A stretch of 61,341 nucleotides of DNA from an uncultured Saprospiraceae bacterium (GTDB lineage: Bacteria > Bacteroidota > Bacteroidia > Chitinophagales > Saprospiraceae), in contig CALGLU010000066.1 of the NCBI GenBank assembly GCA_937959275.1, positions 1-61,341 of the forward strand, written 5' to 3'. The notes under the pieces were generated by a model. That model was not told the origin of the DNA. It saw only the letters and a program-made list of their open reading frames with translations, and did no database searches. Below are positions 18,113-27,546 of this stretch, piece after piece. The translations under genes were made by a program, and so were the position numbers. Each line of letters begins with the position of its first letter. The first letter of the stretch is position 1.

Positions 18113-18332
18113 ATCATGCAAAGAAAAACCAACTACACATAATCACATTTGATTCTGATTTTGTTGATTTAAGCTTAATAAAAAGTTTCCATCAAAAATA
18201 ATTTGGATTAGAACTGGTAATCTAACAACAAAAAATCTTGCACAATTATTGATCGCAAAGCAAAAGATTATTGTTGACTTTGCAATGAATCATGAAATAG
18301 GAATTCTGGAAGTTATTGAAGACTTCCCATAA
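18113..18332 (+). pseudogene. Frameshifted DUF5615 (PIN-like toxin) remnant
   Basis: The plus strand encodes AKKNQLHIITFDSDFVDLSL, then IKSFHQK, then shifts by one base in an A-run near 18194-18198 and continues IIWIRTGNLTTKNLAQLLIA and a helix ending ILEVIEDFP before a stop at 18330. Together these match the C-terminal two thirds of DUF5615 PIN-like proteins, with the characteristic T-x-DSDF and TGN motifs. The N-terminal part and the usual DUF433 antitoxin partner are absent. I infer a dead toxin-antitoxin module next to the intact HigBA pair. Confidence 0.65.
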
Positions 18333-18415
18333 CATAGCTATCATGTCATACCAAAATTGAGCTTGAGAAGAACGATATTAAGAGATGAATTCGAAGCAGG
18401 AAAACTTTTAGCCCA

Positions 18416-21400
18416 TTAATTCACCAATAAAAAATCTCCCAAGAGTTCTATCTCGAGCTCATCTGCAAATCGACGGACGATGGCCTTATAGACGTAAACA
18501 CCAACTTGTGCTGTTTTACCATTGACTTTGCCGTCCCAGCCGATTTCGTCGTCTTTTATATTCAGCTTGAGAGCTGCATAGACTTCATTGCCCCAACGAT
18601 CAAAAATGGCCAGATCCATTTCATCAAAAGAGTCATTTGGATGGACTAGAAAACGATCGTTATCTCCAGCTGAGTTTGGTGAGAAGGCATTGGGTACATA
18701 AATAAGATCTGAATAATCAGCGCTGATCCTTATGAGTCGGTTAAAAGAACATGTTCCATTATTAACAGCTAAAAAGACTGTACCTTCTTTGACTAATTGG
18801 ATTTGTGGCTCTGCACAATCATGGCAACTCAGATCAAAATCAATAGACTCCCATTGCCATAGATATTGCTCATCATCTAAACCTTCTGGATTCAAATCGA
18901 TTGTGTCTCCAAAAACTCCATTTTGGCTTAGAGGAATGCTCAGCTGAAATGTTGTATCTAATAAAATTTGCTCTCGGATAGAATCGATACAGCCCATTTC
19001 ATTTTGAATGTAAATCGTATATGGTCCGTGGCTTAATTCTGTAAATATATTTTGAGAGGAAAACGATTGTCCTGTAAGAGAATACTCAACTGTTGGATCA
19101 TTGGATAACAGTTCGATTGATCCTGCTGTTGAGTTATTACAATCTGTATCACTTACGATAGATTGGACAGTCAAATCTGATGGCATCAAAAATTCGATCG
19201 TATCTGTTAAGGTGCATCCATTGCCTTCTGTTAGGGTAAACTGGTAGGAGCCGGGCATAATGTCCTGTCTTTGAAATACGTCCATTCCATCATTCCACTG
19301 GATAGTGATCGGATCAATGCCTTGCGCTACAACATCTACGATCGCTGGAAAATCAGACATACAATTCAGCTCATCGAAGAGGAGCTCGTACATAAATATA
19401 TCTGAAGAAGAAATGCTAATGGTATCCATATACGTACATCCCGATTCATTCGTCAACTCAACACTTAATAAGCCTGCTGGTAAATCGCTAATTATTGAAG
19501 TTTGCTCATTTGTTGTGCTCCACAAAATAGCTAGATTATCAGGTATGTCTTCCTCTCCATTCCAAAGGACTTGAGCGGTGAGGGCACAATCTGAATCCGA
19601 AGCTAAAATAATGTCAACATCAGATTCCTCATTTTGAATAATAATCTCTTCTACAAATTGACAATTCTGACAATCTGTCAAAAAGCGAATCGTATCAGTC
19701 GGTAATGACAAGTCAGTCTCAAATACAACAATGCCATCTCGTTCATTAATGATTGGAGTATTGCTTGCAAGACTTGGCAGGCATTCTCCAAACATAAAAG
19801 CACTGACTTCTATACTATCAGGATTACAATTTTGGATTTCGCGCGTTGTTCGATAAGATCCATTCTGGTTTAGGGGCATTCTGGTAAATAAACAGCTACA
19901 ACTCTCATCGACATCAACGATGATATGTAAGGCACAAATAACAGACGGCTCAATGAGTAATGTGTCATGAAGACGATATGCTTGATTTGAAAATTCTGAA
20001 TGTGATAACAAATCTTGTTTGACGATAACATCAGTGGGATCAAGAATCGTATTCTGATTTAAATCACCAAATATAGTTACTGAAACATCTCCAACATAAA
20101 TCGGATTCTCGGTTAATACAATATCTCCTGATAATTCAAAATTCAATTTATCTTGATTGCTATCTAGTATTCTGGTATTGATATTATCTAAAGAAATATT
20201 TGGCTTCCATCTAATTCTTTTATCCGTCTGATAGGCCCGTGTGACTAATTGGCTTGAGACATTCCCATCGAAACACTGCTGATCTAGATTGGATAGTAAA
20301 AATGCGCTGATACTATCAACTCGACAAACATCTATACAAGAGCCATCAAACTTTAATTCTATCATCACACTATCCGATATGCTTGTTGGCAGTCCATCCG
20401 TAATAATAAAAATATTACTAAGCTTGTCATCGCTGAGTTCTGACGCCGGATCAGCAAGTGAAACACCATTAACCTTTAATGTGCCACTGTAACTATCTAA
20501 ATCCTTGGGTACTAATAAACGTAGCCCTGGATTCTCCAAGTCTTGCGCTGTGCTTGGTCGGATAACGATGCGCACGCTTGCCGTATCTAGGCATTGATTC
20601 GCTGTTAAGCTATTCAAGCTGATTTCTAATTTTAGATTGTCTTCTCCTATAAATGGAATTGACTTTGAGAACAATAAGGGACTTTCGACCGCATCACCAC
20701 AATAACTCTGACTAATTGCTTTAACAGATATGTTAAATAATTTATCATTCACACAAACATCTCTAAATACAAGTCTAAATTCCATCGAGGATAAATCTAG
20801 AGCTGACAAGCCTGGCAAACTAGTTTGATTGATTAAACTTAGATTCAAGGTAACACTATCAGTGATTTCTATTGCTTCTGAAATATCTTCTAACTGTCCT
20901 TGTGAATCTATTCGAAACAATGAATAGTCAGCACTAGGTAAATTATAAAATACAATCTTATTTTCGACTAGATCACCCTGTCCGATATTAGACAATCTAA
21001 AATTAAATTGATTATCGCCAATCGTATTTACTTCTGCAGGAATGGCTATCCATTCTAGTTGTGGAAATCCAGGTGGACTATAGGTAACAAATAAATCAGA
21101 GAAAATATCACGGCTACACGTATCTTTTAAGAATTCAGCCTTTCTGCCTAATTCAAAAAACAAGCTATCAAATCCACAACTATGGTTAGACGTATGAAAA
21201 ACAAATTTAGTCGGCTTTTGCGTATTATAAAAGGTGTCCTCATCAGCACCAATTACAAAAGAAGGTGATATTTCTATTTCAATAATACTATCCCCAATAA
21301 AAGTATTTGTTACTGGTATTTGCTCTTGAATATTATCAAACGGAAATTGACTAACTACATTAAAAGATGTGACAGAATCGATCCGCATCTGTTTGCTTTG

Positions 21401-24400
21401 ATATTTTAAGTAATATCTAAACTCATCTGTCTTTCTCTTGTCTTCAGAAATAAAATTATCAAAGCTGAAAAAATCGACAGTTTTATTGATATTCCAACTT
21501 GCAGAAGCTACCGAATCAATAACTTGAAAATCATCTTCGACGACAAAGACTTCCGGTGAAAAGATCAAGGCGTGTGTTTCTGAAAATGGATATGTTATCG
21601 TATCTAAACTACCATTAGCATAATCAACATATTCAACAACACCATCTACCACAATATTCTGAATATCGAGCGAAGGGTTGCAAACTGATTTTATGAGGAG
21701 CCCTGCAGTTATCGGATCACCCAATTGGTCTGAATAATAATTTATATCCGTATCAGAAAAAGAATAACTCATCGATCCATCCGCATTTCGGACGCCTTGT
21801 GGCACTACATGTATCAGGGTATCTGTTTTTCTAGAATCATCGAGCAATTGAATATTCCCATTAATAAAGAAAAAATCCGAACTGACAATTAGAAAATCAC
21901 TAGCTAATTCAAAACCTTCTGGAATGGTATAATTGATAGATCTCAATATCGGACGTCTTCGAAATTCTGGTTCAAATTCCTTCTTATTGAGTAGACCTGA
22001 GTAAAGAGGAGTTTTTATAACAAATTGATCAAATATTTCTACAGATTGTGGACCAAAGACAAAATCAGTTGGGCGAAAGAATTCTTCTTTAAAGACTTCA
22101 TGAATATAAACAGTATCCTGACTATAAAAAACCTGTCTTGTACAGTCATTCTTCAATCGCACATTAGTGATTCCTTGTAAAATACCAAGCCTTAAAAGCC
22201 CACAATTAGCATTTAACTCACAATCATAGGTAAATACAATTTTTAAATCTATAAAGTGCGACCCATCAACTTCTAGACAGGGCAGATTAAAAGAACTTTC
22301 CGAAAAATCTAATGATATAGCTGTTTCACTTTGGCTTACAAATAGATTAGCGGGGCATCTATTGAGCTCTGAATTGTCAGTTGTATTTATTAATACGACA
22401 TCAGAACTGATAATATTAAATTCATAGGTTGACAATTGATTTTCTGTGAGCTGTATTGAAAATGCATTTAATTCATCGGCGCACTCAAATTCGAATGGAA
22501 TTCTAACCAACATCGTATCGCCATCATAATAGAACCGATTATTAAGACTTGAAGGATTTTCGAATGGATTCCGTTTTCTCGTTTCTGTTTCATCAATAAA
22601 TCCAGGCGTTAAATTAAAATATTCTATTGGTCCTAAGACGAGCGGCTCAATTAATTCTGGCAAGGACTCACATTTTGTATAAAAAGGCGCGGATACAGAT
22701 TCCCAAATAGGAATAGGCACGGAACAATCTATCACACAAGGTTTAGATAACTGAGTTCTGAATTTGGGTAAATCATACTCTACACATTGTTCGCATACTG
22801 GCAAAGCCGCATCATAATTAGTATTATTTAAATCACAAACGCTCAAGAATTGTATTTCAATACTTGATCTGACACTGTCTAACTCAAGGAAGGAAAATCG
22901 CATGAGTGTATCATTCGTAATTTGAGGGCTTAACACTATTGTATCATTTGAATCAAAATAGAGAATATCTACAGAATTATCCCATACAACTGTTGGAGGT
23001 ACATCGACAATTAATTCCAATTCATTCGATTCACAAATTCGGGTCATATTAGCAGATGGTCTGACGTTGTAAGTAAATAGCAACCTATCGCCTTCTGGAA
23101 TAAATCGTTTATTGTTTTGATCTCTTTGCAATGCCTCAATCGAAGGAATTGATCCACTAAAATAATTGGCTATCTCACTACCACTACTAAATCCACCGTC
23201 AATAGATCCATTCAAGCGATTTGATTCTTGATTACAATAATTGCTAAACCGTAATTCAGTGTCAAAGCCTGCGCTTAAGCTTTGGTAATTATCATGACAG
23301 TCTTCTTTCAACATCAATTGCAGATCGAATGATGTGCTATCACCTAAGGCTAAGTCATCATATTCTCCATCTCCGTCTAAATCATCCAAGCCTCCAGCGC
23401 CGTCAGGATCTAATGTGAGAGACTGTAATTCAATAATATACTCGGTACTAGAATCTGTAGTCACTCGAATTGCGACACCACCAATTTGAGCAGACACGTC
23501 CATACATTCTTCAAACCTCCTTCTTCCAATTGCAAATGGAGAAACAGCATAACTGAGATTATATATATCACCTATGCTCGTATGCTGTATGTCTTGTAAA
23601 TTTCGAATACTGGCAGTCGTTCCAAATGGCTCACACAATCCAAAATCGATCGTGTTTTGGAAAACGCCTGTAGTGACATCTAAATCTGAAGAGACAATAT
23701 TATTATAGAATTCATTCTCGTCAACAAATTGCTGTGTGCTCGCACAAGATGAAACAGCACAAACAAATCCAAGCTCATAGCTAATACTTCGCAAATCACA
23801 ATTTTGCAATGCAAAAACAAGATCGAGTGACATGCTATCGTTGCTATTCAGCGATTCATCTTCAATAAAAATAGTATCGCCAGACATTCTACCGATAGTA
23901 GAGGATGCTACTGCGGCAAATTGTTGATCTGCAATAGGCAAAATATAGAATTGATCGATGTCAACTGAACCAGCATTAAATAAGCGAATCGTTTTTTGAA
24001 GCTGATTTGATGATGCGTTGTAGCTATAATCTGAAAACTGAACATCGACAAAAGGGCTTTTAATAATCGCTATTTCTTCGGATTCGGATAAGCAAACAAA
24101 AGGTGTTTTTAAAGTAAACGAAGTGTGTAGTGTGGTAAAGGCATCATAACATTTTGGTTGAATAAGAATATCTCCTCTTTGTAAATTGCAATTTTGCAAA
24201 TCAGGATAATCAAACACAATTTTTCTATCAGTCGATTCCTTTAGTTCTAGATCTAAATCATTACTGATATATTCTACATCTTCTGAAAATGATATTTCTA
24301 AGACAAGATCGTTTAGTGTTGTATTGAATAGTTTTTCAATGTCAAGTGTATAACGAATGGGATCACAAAAATTGACAACGTCTTTTTTGACTATATCAAT

Positions 24401-24511
24401 ATTATATTGCGAATGGGCGGAACAAGTAGTAAGGCAAACTAACAGAACAAGCCAACACTGTCGAATTAATTCTCGAATACAGTCAGGTAGATTAATTCTG
24501 ATTTTGTTCAA
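18416..24511 (-). CDS. Giant secreted protein with T9SS type B sorting domain and SprB-like repeats
   Basis: Surface or secreted protein of 2031 residues. A signal peptide covers about residues 13-34. Most of the length is a chain of Cys-containing beta-sandwich-like segments, each with phrases such as 'LVLEISF', 'SDSVMIELKF' and 'DSMSLDLVF', recalling DUF11-type repeat domains. From about 1600 to 1830 there are SprB-like repeats (AGLLSVELTNESGCTYMDT; PGSYQFTLTEGNGCTLTDT). The last 95 residues are a gliding-motility-associated/T9SS type B sorting domain: VPNAFSPNSAGDNDRFLV, then DRWGNEVYAA and GVYVYKAIV. It is probably an adhesin or surface polymer component. The exact role is unknown. Confidence 0.85.
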   Translation of the reverse strand: MNKIRINLPDCIRELIRQCWLVLLVCLTTCSAHSQYNIDIVKKDVVNFCDPIRYTLDIEKLFNTTLNDLVLEISFSEDVEYISNDLDLELKESTDRKIVFDYPDLQNCNLQRGDILIQPKCYDAFTTLHTSFTLKTPFVCLSESEEIAIIKSPFVDVQFSDYSYNASSNQLQKTIRLFNAGSVDIDQFYILPIADQQFAAVASSTIGRMSGDTIFIEDESLNSNDSMSLDLVFALQNCDLRSISYELGFVCAVSSCASTQQFVDENEFYNNIVSSDLDVTTGVFQNTIDFGLCEPFGTTASIRNLQDIQHTSIGDIYNLSYAVSPFAIGRRRFEECMDVSAQIGGVAIRVTTDSSTEYIIELQSLTLDPDGAGGLDDLDGDGEYDDLALGDSTSFDLQLMLKEDCHDNYQSLSAGFDTELRFSNYCNQESNRLNGSIDGGFSSGSEIANYFSGSIPSIEALQRDQNNKRFIPEGDRLLFTYNVRPSANMTRICESNELELIVDVPPTVVWDNSVDILYFDSNDTIVLSPQITNDTLMRFSFLELDSVRSSIEIQFLSVCDLNNTNYDAALPVCEQCVEYDLPKFRTQLSKPCVIDCSVPIPIWESVSAPFYTKCESLPELIEPLVLGPIEYFNLTPGFIDETETRKRNPFENPSSLNNRFYYDGDTMLVRIPFEFECADELNAFSIQLTENQLSTYEFNIISSDVVLINTTDNSELNRCPANLFVSQSETAISLDFSESSFNLPCLEVDGSHFIDLKIVFTYDCELNANCGLLRLGILQGITNVRLKNDCTRQVFYSQDTVYIHEVFKEEFFRPTDFVFGPQSVEIFDQFVIKTPLYSGLLNKKEFEPEFRRRPILRSINYTIPEGFELASDFLIVSSDFFFINGNIQLLDDSRKTDTLIHVVPQGVRNADGSMSYSFSDTDINYYSDQLGDPITAGLLIKSVCNPSLDIQNIVVDGVVEYVDYANGSLDTITYPFSETHALIFSPEVFVVEDDFQVIDSVASASWNINKTVDFFSFDNFISEDKRKTDEFRYYLKYQSKQMRIDSVTSFNVVSQFPFDNIQEQIPVTNTFIGDSIIEIEISPSFVIGADEDTFYNTQKPTKFVFHTSNHSCGFDSLFFELGRKAEFLKDTCSRDIFSDLFVTYSPPGFPQLEWIAIPAEVNTIGDNQFNFRLSNIGQGDLVENKIVFYNLPSADYSLFRIDSQGQLEDISEAIEITDSVTLNLSLINQTSLPGLSALDLSSMEFRLVFRDVCVNDKLFNISVKAISQSYCGDAVESPLLFSKSIPFIGEDNLKLEISLNSLTANQCLDTASVRIVIRPSTAQDLENPGLRLLVPKDLDSYSGTLKVNGVSLADPASELSDDKLSNIFIITDGLPTSISDSVMIELKFDGSCIDVCRVDSISAFLLSNLDQQCFDGNVSSQLVTRAYQTDKRIRWKPNISLDNINTRILDSNQDKLNFELSGDIVLTENPIYVGDVSVTIFGDLNQNTILDPTDVIVKQDLLSHSEFSNQAYRLHDTLLIEPSVICALHIIVDVDESCSCLFTRMPLNQNGSYRTTREIQNCNPDSIEVSAFMFGECLPSLASNTPIINERDGIVVFETDLSLPTDTIRFLTDCQNCQFVEEIIIQNEESDVDIILASDSDCALTAQVLWNGEEDIPDNLAILWSTTNEQTSIISDLPAGLLSVELTNESGCTYMDTISISSSDIFMYELLFDELNCMSDFPAIVDVVAQGIDPITIQWNDGMDVFQRQDIMPGSYQFTLTEGNGCTLTDTIEFLMPSDLTVQSIVSDTDCNNSTAGSIELLSNDPTVEYSLTGQSFSSQNIFTELSHGPYTIYIQNEMGCIDSIREQILLDTTFQLSIPLSQNGVFGDTIDLNPEGLDDEQYLWQWESIDFDLSCHDCAEPQIQLVKEGTVFLAVNNGTCSFNRLIRISADYSDLIYVPNAFSPNSAGDNDRFLVHPNDSFDEMDLAIFDRWGNEVYAALKLNIKDDEIGWDGKVNGKTAQVGVYVYKAIVRRFADELEIELLGDFLLVN

Positions 24512-24587
24512 TTTATGTTACATTTTAATATGACATAGTATCAGGCATATATTCTTTCTCAAAAGATCTTCAGTGTAATACATAATG

Positions 24588-24617
24588 AAATGGCTCCAAA
24601 TAAATTTGGAGCCATTT
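24588..24617. terminator. Perfect 13-bp hairpin between surface-protein genes
   Basis: AAATGGCTCCAAA-taaa-TTTGGAGCCATTT is a perfect hairpin 20 bases after the stop of the minus-strand gene 24637-26979. It lacks a long T-run on that strand, so it is a weak intrinsic terminator or an mRNA-stabilising stem. Confidence 0.6.
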
Positions 24618-24636
24618 ATAAAATACAAATTAATAT

Positions 24637-26979
24637 TTATTTTTCTATTACTAATTTTTGACCTTGACTACCATCAATGGATACAATCTTTAATCCAGCT
24701 GACAAACTAGTGGAATTAATGATTGTATTTAGGGACTTTACTTTTTGAGTATATTCAATCTGTCCGAGAGAATTGTAGATATTAAGTGTATGCCCAATTC
24801 TGCCTAACTCTACCTGAATAGTGAATGAGCTTGATGTAGGATTTGGAAAAATAGAAACATCAGACAGGATGGGATCTGATAATTGACCTATTGGATCAAT
24901 TGGTAAATCTACTTCATAATCTATCAGCTCAATCTCATAGAGTTCAAGATTGGGCGTAATATATTCAGTAATAAAATCTTTATCTAGCTTAATAAAATCT
25001 GATAATTCACCTGAACTCTTAGCTGTGAATCTTAATTCAACTTCTAATTCAGATAACGGATTGTTATTGTCATTATAGACAAACTTGAACTTATCAGTCT
25101 CGTTATTATACCCAAACTCATTACCATATTCATGTTTGACATCTATCAAAACCAGATCCTGAAATACAATTCCTGCTTGAGCAGCGATAAACGTTCCAAT
25201 CTTCTCTGATGATAATTTAAGCATTATAGTCAGCTCATCTCCTTTATTAATCGTTCTGTTTTCAAACTGTAAGACGGCCTTGTCATTAGACCTAGCATAT
25301 GAGTGCGAATTATTTAAGTCCCCATATTTATGGATAGCAATTGTTAGGCCTTGATCCATATCCAAATCCTCTTTTTCAAAACTGTAAGACGAGTATGTAT
25401 TTTCAAAATTGAATCCGTTAAACGATGAAAAATCTTGATCTTGCTCTACGATAAACCAGTCCTCTCCCTCTATACCTGTTTCATTACCAAGGATCAAGTT
25501 TCTCAACTTTATTAAATCTCTAGCTACGGAGACATCTCCTGATTTATCTAAATCAGCAGCAATAGTCTGTTCAGGAGTTAATTCTCTTAGGCCTATCACA
25601 TACTGCAGGCCAAGAACGATGTCTAATGTACTTATACCATTCAAGGCATTACTACCTGGCAGAGTCTTCAGTGATAAGATATTGGACCCTTCCTTGATAG
25701 CTGATTCAGGAATACTAAAGGTCCCATTTTCATTAAGTTGCAAACTAGACCCATTAATCTCAAAACCAAATGATGCCATGTCAAAGCTGCCGTTAATCTG
25801 GTCGATCGTCACTGGCATCTGTGCTAAGTCCGTGTCTGAACTATCTGAATATCTAATCATCTGCTCAAAAGTATAATGCCCGTCCACTTCCACCTGGGTA
25901 AAGCCAACGTACAGTTCAGATGAATTGCTACAAGCATCACATGCATCAACACGGACATCTTCGATCAGTCCATAACTATCATTATTTGTCTCTATGTCTG
26001 TTGTCTTTGGGTCAAATGTACACCAATCAATAATCGTCCATAATCTGGCAACATCTGAGCATGGTACCGTTTGATCCCAAACCACATCTTCATAAGAGTA
26101 GCCTATCAAACCACAATCTATTTCACACCAAGTAGGCACATCCATTTCAGAATCAGTATTGCATTTAGGTCTGGTCGGAGCTCCTAGGTCTTTTTCTGAA
26201 AGACCTTTACAATCACGTTGGTAGCCTGGCAAACTGGTATCATCATAAGTGATAGGCCATTGAATTGAATATGGATCAAGTGCTTTTTCGCCATCACATT
26301 CCTTACCGCACACTGTAGACTGATCAGCATGGTGTACCTCTTCAAAATCGTGTTGACAATCCAATCCAGGAATATCAATAAAGATTGTCGACCAACAAGC
26401 GTTATGATTCCCTTTCTCATCCCAAACATTTAAGACGACGATTACTGGTGGTGAACACACATCTAAACCAGCAAAATCAACTTTATCTACGACTTCAAAA
26501 TTTGGGCTTCCTGGTTTGTAAAATTCAGGCTCTCCTAAGGAAAGAGAAAAACTCAATGTCGTTGTGTCTTCTGGTGAATACGATCCCTCATTCATATCAT
26601 CTATTGTAATGAATGTCTGAACAGCTAAGTCAACAATAAGCTTGTCATTGCACACAGCGAGAATAGGTGAAGCAATGGACTCACCTACCACCAGCGTGCC
26701 TTGGCAAGAACCAGATGTGACTGTATTTGTTACCGTGAAATCATGACTTCCAATGTCATCTTTAGTCAAGGTAATGAAAGACATGGCATCATGCCCACCA
26801 ATAGAAATGACATAGTCATCAATATTGATATTCTCAGTCTCAACTAAAACATCTACAGCAAAGATTTGTGCCTCATCTTGACTATTGAGTGCCAGTGTTA
26901 AATTCTCTAAACAACTAAGCCCTTGAGAAAAGAGAGCTGTTGACAAAAAAATTGATACGATTGTAAATACTATTTTCAT
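24637..26979 (-). CDS. Secreted T9SS type A protein with dockerin-like segment
   Basis: Exported 780-residue protein with a signal peptide of about 18 residues. The N-terminal 80 residues (SCLENLTLALNSQDEAQIFA) are homologous to those of the 27547-29526 product. The middle is Cys-rich (CDACSN, CSDVARLWTIIDWC). Residues about 443-495 form a dockerin-like pair of helices with a calcium-loop pattern (AADLDKSGDVS). The last 75 residues are a T9SS type A domain (VSIFPNPTSSSF, then LNIYNSLGQIEYTQ). It has its own promoter motif shared with the sigma-factor operon. It is likely a surface protein whose partner could be the cohesin-like domain of its paralog. Confidence 0.8.
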   Translation of the reverse strand: MKIVFTIVSIFLSTALFSQGLSCLENLTLALNSQDEAQIFAVDVLVETENINIDDYVISIGGHDAMSFITLTKDDIGSHDFTVTNTVTSGSCQGTLVVGESIASPILAVCNDKLIVDLAVQTFITIDDMNEGSYSPEDTTTLSFSLSLGEPEFYKPGSPNFEVVDKVDFAGLDVCSPPVIVVLNVWDEKGNHNACWSTIFIDIPGLDCQHDFEEVHHADQSTVCGKECDGEKALDPYSIQWPITYDDTSLPGYQRDCKGLSEKDLGAPTRPKCNTDSEMDVPTWCEIDCGLIGYSYEDVVWDQTVPCSDVARLWTIIDWCTFDPKTTDIETNNDSYGLIEDVRVDACDACSNSSELYVGFTQVEVDGHYTFEQMIRYSDSSDTDLAQMPVTIDQINGSFDMASFGFEINGSSLQLNENGTFSIPESAIKEGSNILSLKTLPGSNALNGISTLDIVLGLQYVIGLRELTPEQTIAADLDKSGDVSVARDLIKLRNLILGNETGIEGEDWFIVEQDQDFSSFNGFNFENTYSSYSFEKEDLDMDQGLTIAIHKYGDLNNSHSYARSNDKAVLQFENRTINKGDELTIMLKLSSEKIGTFIAAQAGIVFQDLVLIDVKHEYGNEFGYNNETDKFKFVYNDNNNPLSELEVELRFTAKSSGELSDFIKLDKDFITEYITPNLELYEIELIDYEVDLPIDPIGQLSDPILSDVSIFPNPTSSSFTIQVELGRIGHTLNIYNSLGQIEYTQKVKSLNTIINSTSLSAGLKIVSIDGSQGQKLVIEK

Positions 26980-27018
26980 ATGCTTAAATATACCAGATAG
27001 AAAAAAATGTGTTCCATA

Positions 27019-27052
27019 CTTATAAAAGGAAGCCTGATGGGAAAACGCTTAT
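27019..27052 (-). promoter_or_regulatory. Shared 34-nt promoter motif, copy 1
   Basis: On the minus strand ATAAGCGTTTTCC and, 11 bases later, CTTTTATAAG form a bipartite element 40 bases upstream of the T9SS protein start. An element of identical spacing lies at 33486-33519. The two match at 26 of 34 positions, with differences mainly in the spacer, which is what a sigma-factor-specific promoter would show. Confidence 0.65.
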
Positions 27053-27329
27053 GTAAAAAAGGGGAAATTAGATTAATTTTCAGATATGTATCGGGCGATT
27101 GCGTTTCCGCGACAGTCTACTTATAAGTCTTGAACAAAAGAAATGACATTTCTTAACTACGACGTGAACACTACGTGTCATTTTATTCTATGTTCTTCTA
27201 CCCAACGCACTTGAATCTAACTTATTTACTACTGCCAATTTTTTCAATCTCTGCATTACAAAGCCTCGTAATAGCACCACTATTTCTACGTTTTGTGCCT
27301 TGATCTTAAAAAATATTCTAGCAGTAAAC

Positions 27330-27476
27330 AAGTCATACCCAAACCCGATGGGTATAACTTGCTGTATAGACAATCAATAAACCTTATAGGTTTTATTGAG
27401 TATGTGAATGCGATCTACAAATCCAGCTAATTCATAGACTAGCAATACTGCACTGATGAGCGAAACCTATAAGGTT
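27330..27476. repeat. Cluster of palindromes in the gap between T9SS paralogs
   Basis: Within the 567-base gap there is an imperfect hairpin with ATACCC/GGGTAT and outer AAGT/ACTT arms (27330-27360), and an inverted pair AACCTTATAGGTTT (27380-27393) and AAACCTATAAGGTT (27463-27476). I saw no convincing gene here; a 61-residue minus-strand frame across it has no family features. Confidence 0.5.
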
Positions 27477-27488
27477 AGACCAGTCATT

Positions 27489-27523
27489 AAAAAAAGGCCT
27501 CAAAATTACATTCAAGGCCTTTC
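27489..27523 (-). terminator. Intrinsic terminator of the sigma-factor operon
   Basis: On the minus strand AAAGGCCT, a 15-base loop and AGGCCTTTTTTT form a stem followed by a T-run, about 24 bases after the stop of the last gene of the operon. Confidence 0.85.
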
Positions 27524-27546
27524 ACTATAAATACAAATATAGTCTA

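Noticed and set aside
27188-27373. A 61-residue minus-strand reading frame between the T9SS paralogs
   Set aside because: No recognisable domain; it overlaps a palindrome and lies in a gap with only repeats.
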